Assembly (NCBI GenBank): GCA_903813345.2
Contig: CAIIXF020000008.1
Coordinates: forward strand, 6,704,366 to 6,768,365
DNA length: 64,000 nucleotides
DNA from: Owenia fusiformis
Taxonomy: Eukaryota > Annelida > Polychaeta > Sabellida > Oweniidae
Direction: 5' to 3'
Each line of letters opens with the position of its first letter. The stretch's first letter is position 1. Positions 1 to 10,538 of the stretch are shown one piece after another. A model generated the notes under the pieces. The model was not told where the DNA came from, made no database searches, and saw only the letters and a program-made list of their open reading frames with translations. The position numbers and the translations under genes are program-made.

Positions 1-508
1 ATAAGGAAAAACTATGAATTTGACCTAGATTTTGACCTAGGCATTTTGGTGTCCAAATTTTGAAGCTATGTAGCTTTTGAGGTCCCCTTCTTTTATAAGC
101 ATTCATTATGTTAAGCTGTACTCAGTCTATATCTTGTATTTTACACTTCGAAAAAGTCTTTTTTCCCATTGACTTAACATAGGCACCAAATTTAGCGATT
201 TTTGAGCTTTCAAAACGCCATAACTTCCGAACCGGAAGTCCGATCCAAATTTGGTTTGCAGATTCGGATTCCTGAGATCATTCTTCACTTATTTCATAAC
301 TTAGATGTTGAATTTGGCGACATTTTTGTTCTGACCTACTTTCCGGACGCCATATCTCAAAATCGGTAAGAGTAATCAAAATTCTGATGTCATATCTTTG
401 ATTCGCCTTTTTCTAAGCTACACGATGAAAAAAAGATGAAGGAGTTACGAAGAATATTGACGAAGATATGATGAAGAATGTTGAAAATGTAAGATTTGAC
501 CTAGTTCT

Positions 509-521
509 TGACCTTTGACCT
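509..521 (-). promoter_or_regulatory. Perfect DR1 nuclear-receptor-type motif
   Basis: TGACCTTTGACCT reads AGGTCAAAGGTCA on the minus strand. This is the consensus direct repeat with one-base spacing known for RXR/HNF4/PPAR-type receptors. Further TGACCT half-sites flank it. It is part of the repeat array, so regulatory use is only a possibility. Confidence 0.4.
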
Positions 522-2402
522 AGATAAAAATTTGACCTAATTTCCCAGAAAGCCGGATACAGTCTTTAGTTAACCATGTAAGTTGGATTAAGTAAGATGT
601 TATAGTTGGAGAGAAAATCTGTTAGGAGGAAGAAAAAGAAGAATAACTAGACATGTAAATTGAACAAGTTCAATTTAAGACTCCAGATTTAAAACTTTTT
701 TTAAGCTGAGTCATCCAAAATACTGTAAGCTGAAAAATTCAGAATAAGCTGAGTCATCTAGAATACAGACATTTAGACAACTCTTAAGTAGCTTATCTTC
801 GTCTACATTGGCTTAACATGGGGATATCATAATATCGACTTTTCGAGACTTCAAACAGCTATGACTATCTAACCAGAATTTGGGTCGAAATTTGAATTGC
901 AGATTCAAATTTCTGAGAAAATTCTACGTTTGTGTCATAACTCATACATTAAATTTTGAGAACTTTTTATGTTGACCTACTTTCCGGACGCCATTCCTCA
1001 AAATCGGTAAGAGTAATCAAAAAAGACAGTTACAATAATGAAAGGACTGTCTTTAAGCTACATGATGAAAAAAGAGAAAGGAATAACGACGAATAGTGAC
1101 AAAGATAATTGACATAACATGGGATATCAAAATACCAATTTTTTAATTTTTCAAAACGCCATTACTTCCAAACCGGGTGTCGGATTGAAATTTGATTTGC
1201 AGATTTGGATTCCTGAGAAAATTCTACCCTTAATTCATAACTCATACGTTAAATTTGGAGAAACTTTCATGTTGACCTACTTTTCGGACACTATATCTCA
1301 AAAGTGGGTCAAAATACTTTCTGACGGCAAAAGGCTAACACTATTAGCACACTCTTTGCTACCTGTATACAAAATTTTGAATCAAATAATTAAAGTGTAG
1401 TGTCAGAATCGCAAAAATAAGTTAAAACTATAAATTTGACCTAGATTTTGACCTAGGCATTTTGGTGACCAAATTGTGAAGCTAGCTAGCTTTTGAGGTC
1501 CCTTTCTTTTATAGGCTTTCATTATGTGAAGCTGTACTCAGTCTTTATCTCGTATTTTACACTTCAAAAAAATCTTTTTTCCCATTGCCATAACATGGGG
1601 CACCAAATTTAGCGATTTTTGAGCTTTCAAAACAACATAACTTCCAAACCAAAAGTCGGATTGAAATTTGGTTTGCAGATTCAGATTCCTGTGAAAATTC
1701 TACCCTTAATTCATAACTCATACGTTAAATTTGGAGAACTTTTTAGTTTGACCTACTTTTCGGACACCATATCTCAAAAGTGGGTCAAAATACTTTCTGA
1801 CGGCAAAAGGCTAACACTATTAGCACACTCTTGGCTACATGTATACAAAATTTGGAAGAATATAATTATTCTGTAGTGTCAGAATCGCAAAAATAAGGAA
1901 AAACTTTGAATTTGACCTAGATTTTGACCTAGGCATTTTGGTGTCCAAATTTTTATGAAAAGAAGGTCTTGTGGTCCCTTTCTTTTATGGGCTTCCATTA
2001 TGTTTAGCTGTGCTTAGTCTATATCTCGTATTTTACACTTCAAAAAAATATTTTTTCCCATTGAATTAACATGGGGCACCAAATTTAGCGATTTTTGAAT
2101 TTTCAAAACGCCATAACTTCTGAACCGGAAGTCAGATCGAAATTTGGTTTTCAGATTCGGAATCCTGAGAAAATTTCCTATAAGACTGATATGCTGGACA
2201 TTGGATTCGGAGAAAAAACTTTTGGACCTCGTTTTCGGACACTGATATCTCGAAATCGGTTTGAGATACCAAAAAACTAAATCGACCCTAGGTTTTCTAC
2301 TTTTTTATGAGGAACACAAAGAAAAAAACCAGGATCAAAAATATTGAAGGACGACCGAGTTAATGGGAAAAAGTGACAAAGTACTGGATTTGACCTAGTT
2401 CT

Positions 2403-2415
2403 TGACCTTTGACCT
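2403..2415 (-). promoter_or_regulatory. Second copy of the DR1 motif
   Basis: The 13-bp motif seen at 509 is found again in the matching block of the next well-preserved repeat unit, with the same flanking half-sites. Confidence 0.4.
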
Positions 2416-2565
2416 AGATAAAAATTTGACCTAATTTCCCAGAAAGCCGGATACAGTCTTAAGTTAACCATGTAAGTTAGATTAAGTAAGCTGTTATAGT
2501 TGACGAGAAATTTGGTAAGGAGGAAGAAAAAAGAATAATAATAATAAGAAAACAGGCAAAAACAA

Positions 2566-2649
2566 TAGACTCCAGATTTTCAATCTGGAGTCTAATAAAA
2601 ATAAGAAAACAGGCAAAAACAATAGACTCCAGATTTCATCTGGAGTCTA
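2566..2649. repeat. Two tandem perfect hairpins
   Basis: The palindromes at 2566-2594 and 2623-2649 both have the stem TAGACTCCAGATT with a short loop. They sit in 57-bp direct repeats that also share 'aagaaaacaggcaaaaac'. A run of TAA follows. No gene is adjacent. They could be a transposon end or the edge of the upstream array. Confidence 0.6.
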
Positions 2650-2797
2650 ATAATAATAATAACAACAACAGTATGCGCTAAATGGTCAAGGAGGATTGGC
2701 TCCCAGAGTGCAACACCGATATTCTGTCCCATATATGGGCACGTGGTGATACGTGCGAACCCCTGTCAAAATCCTCAAAAGTTCATAAATTAGCCCG

Positions 2798-2830
2798 TTG
2801 AAGGCAGAAATATGTGATGAGTATCAGAAT
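2798..2830 (+). repeat. Dispersed 33-bp repeat, copy 1
   Basis: A motif with core TGAAGGCAGAAA followed by ATGAGTATCAGAAT appears here, at 18644-18677 and, inverted, at 27184-27216. It probably marks a conserved end of a dispersed element. Confidence 0.45.
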
Positions 2831-3572
2831 GGATTTAACCATTTACTGTGTTCATGTAGACCTATGTAGCATAGTAGTCCCATTCAAATCTAAAACAAGG
2901 GCGGGATGTCTAGGAGCAAAATCGTTTCATCTAAATATCTAAACATAGTAGTTGCCCATTTAATTCGATTCTTGATAATAGTTTTTTTTCTGAAAAGTTA
3001 CTCATTCTCAATGAAGCAACTATGTATCTTTTAGAATCAATATTTTATAATGAAGTGTATTTTTAGAATTTAAATCTTAAATAAAATAGGATTAGTGTCA
3101 GAATGAAATGGATTACATTACAATTTAATAAATGAGAAAAGTAGAAACGGTATACTCTTTTATGATCAATGAGTTTTAGCTCATATGGACAAACTAGTGA
3201 CAAAAATTAATGCCAACTTTACATTAAAAGATAATCTTGCAACATTAAACATTAAAATGCCACACAGGTTATCGTTAATGAATAGATAGAATTCAACCAT
3301 TTACGGTGTTCATATGTAGCGTATTAGTCCTGTTCGTATCTATAACAAGAGCAGGGTGTCTAGGAGCAAAATTATTTCTTCAGAATATTACAGTAATACT
3401 AATTGGCCATTTATGAATAATAGTTTTTTCTGAAAAGATACGAATTCACAATAACGGAACGGGGTATCTTTTGGAATCAATATTCTATAATGAAGTTTAT
3501 TTTTAAAATTTAAATCTTAAATAAAATAAGATTAGTGTCATATCAGAATGAACTTGATTACATATTACAATT
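2831..3572 (+). repeat. Tandem duplication, 458-bp period
   Basis: The sequence from about 2833 ('atttaaccatttactgtgtt') is repeated from about 3291 with substitutions and small indels. Shared blocks include the 'gtctaggagcaaaat' segment, a T-rich tract ending 'ctgaaaag', and 'taatgaagt.tatttt.a' near the end. It is non-coding, with stops in all frames. Confidence 0.65.
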
Positions 3573-3800
3573 AAAAAAAAAGAAATGAAGGAACATTAAA
3601 TAATTTTAGTTGAATAAAGTAAAATATAAGATTTTATAAACAAAGTTGTGTAATTTCAACTGTATCTACTATTACATGTTAAAGGTTATTGTTTTTGGAA
3701 ATATTTTGAAGTTATGAAATACTTGTATATGTTTAGGTTCAATGATATCAGGTGACAATAGATTAATAATACTACCTTTTGAAGTAAGAGTAAAATGTAA

Positions 3801-3980
3801 GCTTACATTCGCAAATGCAACTCACAGCTAGTGACTACCGGATTGACCTACTATTTTATGACCAATTCATTTAAATATGAATGGAATTGTGGCAGGTACT
3901 ATTCATATTTAAATGAGTTTCCCATAAAATAGTTGTTAATCCGGTAGCCGATGGCGTTAGTTGCATTTGCGAATACAAGC
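3801..3980. mobile_element. 180-bp MITE with TAA target duplication
   Basis: The terminal inverted repeats start GCTTACATTCGCAAATGCAA on the left and end TTGCATTTGCGAATACAAGC on the right. The inverted match continues inward through ACTACCGGATT and AATCCGGTAG. TAA flanks both ends (3798-3800 and 3981-3983), a TWA-type duplication typical of PIF/Harbinger elements. A larger relative is at 16221-16619. It is non-coding and non-autonomous. Confidence 0.65.
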
Positions 3981-3983
3981 TAA

Positions 3984-4634
3984 GACTGATATCATATATA
4001 GTGTATTATATTGCACAAATAATCAAATTGAGTTAATGTAAAAAAAGGAATTAAAATTTATATGTTAATTAGTAAGCTAATTAATATGCATAAAAACACA
4101 GTTGTTATACACTTCTTTTACCCCTATACTCATAATTGAAATACTAGATCGTATTTATTCTACTCTAATTTAGGGTTATGTTATTCAAGTGAAATTAACT
4201 CCACTTGTAACACATTTATATTCTTAGATTTACAATGATACCAAATCTCTGTTCTACATTGTTTACATTATTCCGGTAGTGTTGATTTAATGACTTAATT
4301 TGCATAATTACTGTATTTTTTCAGAGAGAGAATATTCACAGGTAGATATGTTTATTGCAAGTCATAAATTAAACAAAAATAACTGATAAGGGATATTTAA
4401 CTCCATTTAAATAGATGAATACTACCAAATGTGCCACGCCCCCTTTCAGAAATATTACATAATTTTAAAAAGACAATAGAAAAAACACTCAACCTACCAC
4501 AACTGCTTATTTGTGGCTTTTTGACCAGGACATGTCTAACTATCAAAAAATGCAATAAAACATTGTATATACCGTACTCCAAAACAAGGTTCAATGATAA
4601 ATCCTTTGTTTTCATCTAGACTATTTTCGGGCAA
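3984..4634. other. AT-rich stretch, no gene seen
   Basis: Only short overlapping open frames occur on opposite strands near 4400-4620. None shows a recognisable domain or splice context. I see no RNA gene or clear repeat. Confidence 0.4.
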
Positions 4635-4985
4635 CGTTTTGGGGCCACAGGGGGCCACTGGGATGATGTCATGGGTCACAGAGGGGTACTAGGATACTTT
4701 TGAGGGCCTCATAGCAGTACTAATTTGTTTTTGGGGGCCACTTGGGACAACTAGGATGCTTTTGAGGACCACATGGGGCCACTATAATGCTTTTGGGGGG
4801 CATCTGGGGGCTATTGGGATGCTTTTTGGGGCATCTGGGGGACACTAGGGTGATTTTGGGAGTCATAGGAGCCGCAAGTATGCTTGGGGGGGGGGCACAA
4901 GGGCCACTAGAATGCTTTTGGGGGTCACTCTGGGGCACTGGGATGCTTTTTCGGATCACTGCCGTGCTTTTGAATGTCACTGGGG
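4635..4985 (+). repeat. G-rich minisatellite, unit ~36-38 bp
   Basis: Imperfect copies of a unit like GGGGCCACTGGGATGCTTTT recur about nine times, with strong G over C bias on the plus strand and a run of nine G near 4886. The open frames on both strands here are by-products of the repeat and are rejected as genes. Confidence 0.7.
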
Positions 4986-5029
4986 CCTATTTAGTATTGA
5001 ATTATAACAAACAGACTAAGTTTTAGTTA

Positions 5030-5860
5030 ATGACAGTGTAAAATTACATGTTTGTTAAAGTTATGATATTATAAATTGGTTTTACAACCACGAAATCATA
5101 ACCTCTTAACCCAAAATGTTATCATGGGCACTTGTGTCTATATCCCGTATTTGGGATGCCTCAAGAACAAAAACAATTTTTTTCTTAGTTATGTTACCCA
5201 GGTTAGAAAAACATAAAAATGATTTAAAAAATACTAATGCATTCAATATGTTGTCATTATTGGGTTAAAATGCTTTTGACTTGAAGCTTCTAGCTCAATT
5301 TTGAAGGAAGTTGCATCAATTTTTGTAAAATTCATCTTAAAAACGTTTTTGGGTTGCTTATGCCACGATCGCCCCTCCCCCCCGACTGAAAGCTGGCAGC
5401 ATCCCTGATTAATAATTGCCCTTATGACATAATAACATAACACAATCCAAATCAAATAATTTTCTATAGTTATACGATTATTTTGTCATTACATTTTGAA
5501 AAGAATACATGTCAGTCAACTGGTCAAAATGTAACATTTCCTAAAGAATTCTTGTTTACAGCAGACAGTTTTGCTACATGATGTTACCATAGCAACAGTG
5601 TGAATTGAACATTTTTTATTTGAATTGGACATATTTCATTACATTTATTCAATTTTACTATGACCATACATGTATGAATGAAATAAACTTATAAACTCAA
5701 CTAAAAGAAATAAACTAGATGAAAGCATTACTGACCATTTTAAATACAGTAATTTCACAGAGTTATACATCCTGATTAAGATAAAATATGCAAGAACAAA
5801 CAGTTATGACGTCATAATTAAGACGCAAATTACCCTAATTGCATATTTTATAAAATATAT
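5030..5860. other. Non-coding stretch, nothing clear
   Basis: AT-rich sequence with a short C-run near 5376. A palindrome TTATGACGTCATAA (about 5803-5816) contains a full CRE core but has no gene next to it. No coding frame is convincing. Confidence 0.35.
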
Positions 5861-6205
5861 GATTGCTTTATCTATTACCTTTCATTTGGTGTAAATTTCA
5901 TCTAAAGCTGAGCAATAATGACGAAGATATGGGCAAAACACTGAAAGGAGCCCCTAAAAATGGGTGTGGCATATTTACTTTGTTACCATAGTGACGCTGC
6001 TGCGGATTCAGAATTGCCACATTAATATATTTTGATTGCATTATCAATTACCTTCCATTTGTTGTGAATTTCATCGAAATCTGAGCAATAATGAAGGAGA
6101 TAGGGGCCAAACACTGAAAAGAGCCCCTATAAGTGGGCATGGCTTATTCACTTGGTTACCATAGCAACGCCGTCGCGGATCCAGAATTGCCAACATCATT
6201 TTTCT
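5861..6205 (+). repeat. Two-copy tandem repeat, ~173-bp period
   Basis: The units start 'gattgctttatctattacct' (5861) and 'gattgcattatcaattacct' (6034). Both continue through a block containing 'gagcaataatga', one with 'gagcccctaaaaatggg' or 'gagcccctataagtggg', and one with 'ggttaccatag' or a close variant. The pair lies directly upstream of the LINE fragment and may be part of the same insertion or its target. Confidence 0.65.
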
Positions 6206-6235
6206 TGGTAAGTATCACGTATAGTTCATAAAAAT

Positions 6236-6850
6236 ATGTGTCGCTTAGCTCGCCTCTTAAAAGGACACAGAACCTCTTATTTGGACTTTTGCTCCCAGAC
6301 TATTAGTGGGTATTTTCCGCCACAAAGAATTTGGAAAAACATCGTAAAACATGCAATAAATTCAGTACAAAACTCCGAATGGCAAGATAGAACTTCTAAT
6401 GATATTAGTTTTAGTCGACTGAGACAAATACAAGATTCAATAGAACCGTGTCTACTTTGGAAACACTCAAAGGTCGTCCCTGGTCTGCTAAAGTTTGCCA
6501 CCGTAGCCTCAAAACTGTTAACAATTCCGTTAAGTAATGATGAAAACCTGTGTGAGCACTGTGGCGTGCTAACTCCGGATTCGGTTTCACATGGACTGTT
6601 GGATTGTTCCAAAACTGAGGATGCTCGCAATGAAATGCTACACAACTTAAACGATGTCTTGAACCTTAACAGAATTGGGCTTAAGATAGAGTCGTTCAAA
6701 AAGGATTTTCGAGAAAACCCCTTTTGTGTGTCAGTGAAAGGCCTCTCCAGCTTATGTTTTAAAGACAATTCTAAAGTCTTGGCAATTCTACTACCTTTCT
6801 TGTGTACTGTTGTAGAACTTTTACATATTGATCTTACCACTCCATTTTAG
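6236..6850 (+). pseudogene. 5'-truncated LINE, C-terminal end of reverse transcriptase ORF
   Basis: An intact 204-codon frame. It is rich in charged and aromatic residues up to about residue 105. It then has a CEHCG-x10-H-x4-C cluster (residues ~107-127), followed by a short conserved 'DAR' and a long helical tail. A CxxC...H...C cluster followed by this kind of tail is the usual C-terminal end of ORF2 in CR1/L2/Jockey-type non-LTR retrotransposons. The polymerase domain with its YxDD motif is absent upstream, so this is a 5'-truncated copy, as is normal for LINE insertions. About 200 bp of T-rich sequence after the stop is probably its 3' UTR. The frame is still open, so it may be fairly young. 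The antisense frame 6277-6840 is a shadow. Confidence 0.6.
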
Positions 6851-7069
6851 AGTGATGCAAATATTTTTTAGAAATGTGACTTTCCACCTCTGTTTGTGAT
6901 TTTTTAATAGATACTTTATTACTTGTCATTGACATTTTAGATGTGGATTGTGTTTGTTGTTTTGTGTGTTTTTTGTTATTGTCTTAAATTTTTAGATGTG
7001 TTTTGTGTCGTTGTTTTTGGTTAATTTTCACTGTTGTGTTAAATGTTTATTGAGATTTTTCAATTTTTT

Positions 7070-7900
7070 TTATTAACTCATACATTTTGAAAGTGCCCAG
7101 AAAGCACCAAATAGTATCTTATAATTGTAAAATTTTCTTGGGGAATATGCGCTTTTAGGCTCAGACACTTTTAAAGTGCCCAAACTTCATCGAATAGCAC
7201 CTTGATGTTGTAAATTTTGATATGGGGGACAAATACTTGATCCCCCTCTGGCACCCCAGCCCCACCTCCCCCTCTGGCACTCCTCCCCCCCCCCTTTGAC
7301 ACCCCCAAAATTTGAAAAAAATTGTGATTGTTTTTCAATGTTTTTATTGACTAATACCTTTAAAAGTGCCCAGAAGCACCAAATATCATCTTTAAATTGT
7401 AAATTTTTTTAGGAGAGTTAGCCACCCCTCACATCCCCCACAAAACAAAATATTCTGTATTTCATGTATTGTCTCAGACATTTTTAAGTGCCCAGACATC
7501 ATCAAATAGCACCTTGATATGGTCAATGTTTCTGGGGGACAACCTCTTGCTCCCCTACTGGCACCCCACCCAACTTCACCCTCTCATCCTCTTTGACACC
7601 CCCAAAAGAATTTGAAAAAAAATCACATTTTTCTTATTGACTCATAACGCACAGGCGTGCCAGATGGTTGCAAATTCGCTCCAAATACAACCAAATTTCA
7701 AAATTGTCCTGGGGGAGAACCCCCATACCCCCCTGAATGTTCGGTTTTTATTCACTCAACTCTTATTCTTGTGGTGGTGGCGAACTACTTAGAAACTTAC
7801 ACTTTGAAAGTGCCCAGAAAGCACCAAATAGCATCTCAAAACTGTAAAATTTTCTAGGGGGAGTGGACTACTCCTCACCCCCACAAAACAATTGAAACGT
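7070..7900 (+). repeat. Higher-order tandem repeat, ~270-450 bp spacing
   Basis: A ~65-bp module starting 'aaagtgcccagaaagcacca' or a variant occurs near 7090, 7173, 7361, 7481 and 7807. Most copies end in 'gtaaaattttc' or similar and a short G-run. C-rich stretches ('cccctctggcaccccagccc', 'gacacccccaaaa') separate the modules. A 17-base C-run follows at 7948-7964. No coding capacity is evident. Confidence 0.6.
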
Positions 7901-8294
7901 TTTGAAGTTGCATTTGTTAATTCCAAACCAATATAGGGAGTAACTGACCCCCCCCCCCCCCCCCTCTGTCTTGCGCGATTTGATTTACGCGGCAAAAAAA
8001 TTGACAATTTTATATTCTCTTTAGTAAGCTAAAAACCGCACCCCCCTTAGAGAAAAGTGTCTTACGAGCCTGACTGATGTACAGACACCAGGGTAGATTG
8101 TAGATTAATTGGTGGATCCGTATTAAAAGATTTTTTTGTTTCTAAACACATTTGCACATTTGTACATTTGCATCCAAACAAACTTACCAGCAGGCTTCTA
8201 TTTTGGACATGCAATTACAAGGCATCCATAACAAACCTAATTGCCCAAGTTGTGCTTTGAAATTGATTGTTGGAATTCGAACAAAGAGTTCCAT

Positions 8295-8300
8295 TTTATT
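8295..8300 (-). promoter_or_regulatory. Poly(A) signal overlapping the licD-like stop codon
   Basis: On the minus strand the gene ends GAATAAAATGG. The TAA stop (8298-8296) lies inside a canonical AATAAA. If this signal is used, the mRNA would have a 3' UTR of only a few tens of bases. No other AATAAA was checked far downstream. Confidence 0.4.
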
Positions 8301-8798
8301 CAATATTGTACATGTTATATTTGTCTAAGAGTTGCTTACATTCTACTTTCGTTTCTTTTACCTTTTTCCCATGAACATGGTCATAAGAATTTGTTGAGCA
8401 AAAATTAACATCGTATGTCTTTTTTAGGAATGTACTTGTGTCAAATGGCACATTTACGGACATATTGTCAATAAATTGCCCTTTCTGGAGTGGAAACACA
8501 ATATCTTTTTGGAATCTAAAGTTCCTAGCAGCCCAAGCGGAATCGTATTCTACAACCTCAGTTGGCGATTTCCTGAAGAAACTTATGTCAATACTTGGCC
8601 AAGGCCAGGAGCAGCATTTGTCAAAATATCCCTGATTTACGTGGAAGAATTTATATCTCAATTTAAAGTTGTCCCAGGATCCGTTATATACCGGAAGTCT
8701 CGAAGCTAGCGCCATCTTTATCCGTTTTATCTCGCCGATGTCCATCCAGACGTCGAAATCATCGTCCCATGGAATTATGTCATGGTGACGAAAACTCC
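8296..8798 (-). CDS. LicD-like gene, exon 2 (catalytic)
   Basis: The acceptor reads TTTTCCAG|GGAGT. The exon enters at phase 1 and completes the Gly codon of GGSLLG-S-F-R-H-H. It carries the DDD metal motif, the PSID motif and the C-terminus ending YNMYNIE. The antisense frames at 8438-8709 are shadows. Confidence 0.82.
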
Positions 8799-10538
8799 CT
8801 GGAAAAGAATTTGGAAAAATCGGTTTATACACAGATTCAAAGCCCTGAAACAAATTGATGACACACATATAAAGTCGTTGATAAACTTAAGTGTACAGGT
8901 AAGTGCTTGCTGACATAATTAGAACACTTTAAGTTGATATTGAAAGTGTTAACTGCATGAAATAGGCCTATTGTTGTTGTTTATTTAAGTATTTAGATAT
9001 TTTTATCGTTATTTCAAACTCATTTACCTCTTTCAAGAAGTATATTAAAGAGCAATTGCAAGTAACCCGAAGCAAGGTCGTATAATATCAATTACATTCA
9101 TTGAATAATTAATATTTGTACCAGTAGATTAGATATTTGTACTATTGTGCCAAGTTTCTATTTATTAATGTCTTTGTAATTTCTGTCCTATTGATATTAT
9201 AATTATGTCGAATCCAGGGGCGGAAAAACATATTGGTCACACACAAGACCGGGGAGGAACACAGGAACATAGGGTTGATATACGGATCGAAACCAAGAAG
9301 ACCTCACAGTAGAAAGAGGCACCGCAAATGATACAATAGGGAGTTAAGCTTGCATATAAAATCGAAACGCCAACCTATACGTATGACTAATCGCCCATAC
9401 AAATGCATCGCTTAATATTTTCCGTTCACGCTTAGGTTGTAAAAAACATTGCAAGCTTAAACTCCCTAATATATGGGCAGAGCGTCTAGGTGAATAGAGC
9501 CGAGGAGCTAGTCTAAGAAACAGTATTGTGAATGGGTTACCCACTCAATCAGACAATGCCAAATTTGATCTCTGCCCAGCGCAATAATTAACAATGGATC
9601 AATAGAATATCGACTCTGATGAGTCAACCAACGCGCTTCCAAAATATGAACACGATCATACAAGACTAGGCTATATAATCACAATATGGCATTTCTTTGT
9701 TCAAGCTAGGGAGCCGACCTAGAAAATAAATGCTTTTCCCAAGGAGAAAATTCGTCCCCCTGTCTGATAGTGACTATAATAAACTAACAATTGCCAAAAA
9801 TGTCAAGGCCTAACGATAGTGATCCAGCAGTTGAATAGGCTGGAGTTACACAATGTACAAAGTGATCTGGTATTTTTGATGCTACCCCCTGGAAGCGTTA
9901 AAACCGACGCATATTGCCATAGCGTATGACCATATATGTGGTCGGTTTAGGGCATCGCAGTCTTGCTCCGTATATATGATGAACAGGGTTGGGTTGCTTT
10001 TCAAATGGAGCCCTGAACTGAGTTGAACTGTCCGAGAATAAGAAAAGCAATTATACTAACCTAGTAAACTGCCCCCATATAATAGATAGGTTAATTTGTT
10101 CTCTTCACAAATCTCTATGAAGACTTTGAATATCTCCACCATCCAAGCTCTTTCTTTGACAGTTATCCTTGGATTAAATTCGGAGTGTAAATCTGGCTTT
10201 GCATACATAGCAAGATTATTTGCTTCTACCGTTGATATTTTTCCATCTCCAACCTGTGTTTGGGTGCTTAATGGATATACCGTAGGTTTATCATTTGGTT
10301 TGGATGTTCTATTTTTGGCAGGCTCTTCCGATGTTCCTAATAATAAATTCGGTTTGTGTCTTGGTTCGTATCGATCGTAAAGATATAATACCCTTGTGTT
10401 GGAAGTCCTTCCTAACAAAGTGCTTGCAAATCTGTAAATATTCGTAGAGAACATCACAACCCCAAAAAGAAATACAAAGAGCAGTATCCATCTCTTGTAC
10501 ACACCTAGTGATTTCGAACAATCACCATGACGATTCAT
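8296..10538 (-). CDS. LicD-family (fukutin/FKRP-like) type II membrane protein, two exons
   Basis: Joining 10538-10061 to 8798-8296 gives about 326 residues. Residues ~15-36 are hydrophobic after basic residues, with no cleavable-signal look, so this is a type II Golgi/ER anchor. A variable stem of ~90 residues follows. The catalytic LicD region starts near residue 135: the helix ending CEENKLTYLLYGGSLLG, then RHHDIIPWDDDFDVWM across the splice, then WPWPSIDISFF. GGSLLGxxRHxxxIPWDDDxD is the LicD signature, and the Asp cluster binds metal and nucleotide sugar or polyol phosphate. Known members transfer phosphocholine or ribitol phosphate to glycans; the substrate here is unknown. The start ATG is chosen because the frame closes 14 codons upstream and no earlier in-frame ATG exists. 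The neighbour at 12099 is divergent. Confidence 0.82.
9337..9468. repeat. 132-bp inverted-repeat element in the licD-like intron
   Basis: TAGGGAGTTAAGCTTGCA at the left end is answered by TGCAAGCTTAAACTCCCTA at the right. This is an 18-19 bp terminal inverted repeat with one base of slippage. It is a small MITE-like hairpin with no coding content. Confidence 0.45.
10061..10538 (-). CDS. LicD-like gene, exon 1 (membrane anchor, stem)
   Basis: ATG at 10538-10536 has G at -3. The exon ends CTA G|GTTAGT, a good donor at phase 1 that matches exon 2. It encodes a short basic cytoplasmic tail, one membrane segment, a Ser/Thr/Pro-rich stem with an N-R-T sequon, and the first LicD helix. Confidence 0.78.

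Larger units (their letters stand above)
1..2530. repeat. Tandem array of ~472-bp units rich in TGACCT
   Basis: Blocks recur through this stretch. The pair of TGACCTAG motifs followed by GGCATTTTGGTG starts near 21, 1437 and 1913, and these spacings fit a period of about 472 bp (1416 is three periods; 476 is one). A block around 'caaatttagcgatttttgag' recurs near 186, 1604 and 2082. A block running from a double TGACCT through 'agaaagccggatacagtctt' recurs near 496-566 and 2390-2462. Copies are diverged and partly deleted. The array runs off the left edge. Short open frames in it (for example 1119-1400 and 1619-1876) are translations of the same repeat and are not called as genes. Confidence 0.75.

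Noticed and set aside
4720-5026. Open frames of about 80 codons on both strands, Pro/Gly-rich
   Set aside because: They lie inside a G-rich minisatellite and mirror each other; no start context or domain.
6277-6840. 187-codon minus-strand frame
   Set aside because: Antisense shadow of the LINE C-terminal frame, whose Cys/His cluster makes sense only on the plus strand.
8438-8709. Two plus-strand frames across the LicD exon
   Set aside because: Antisense to the catalytic LicD exon.
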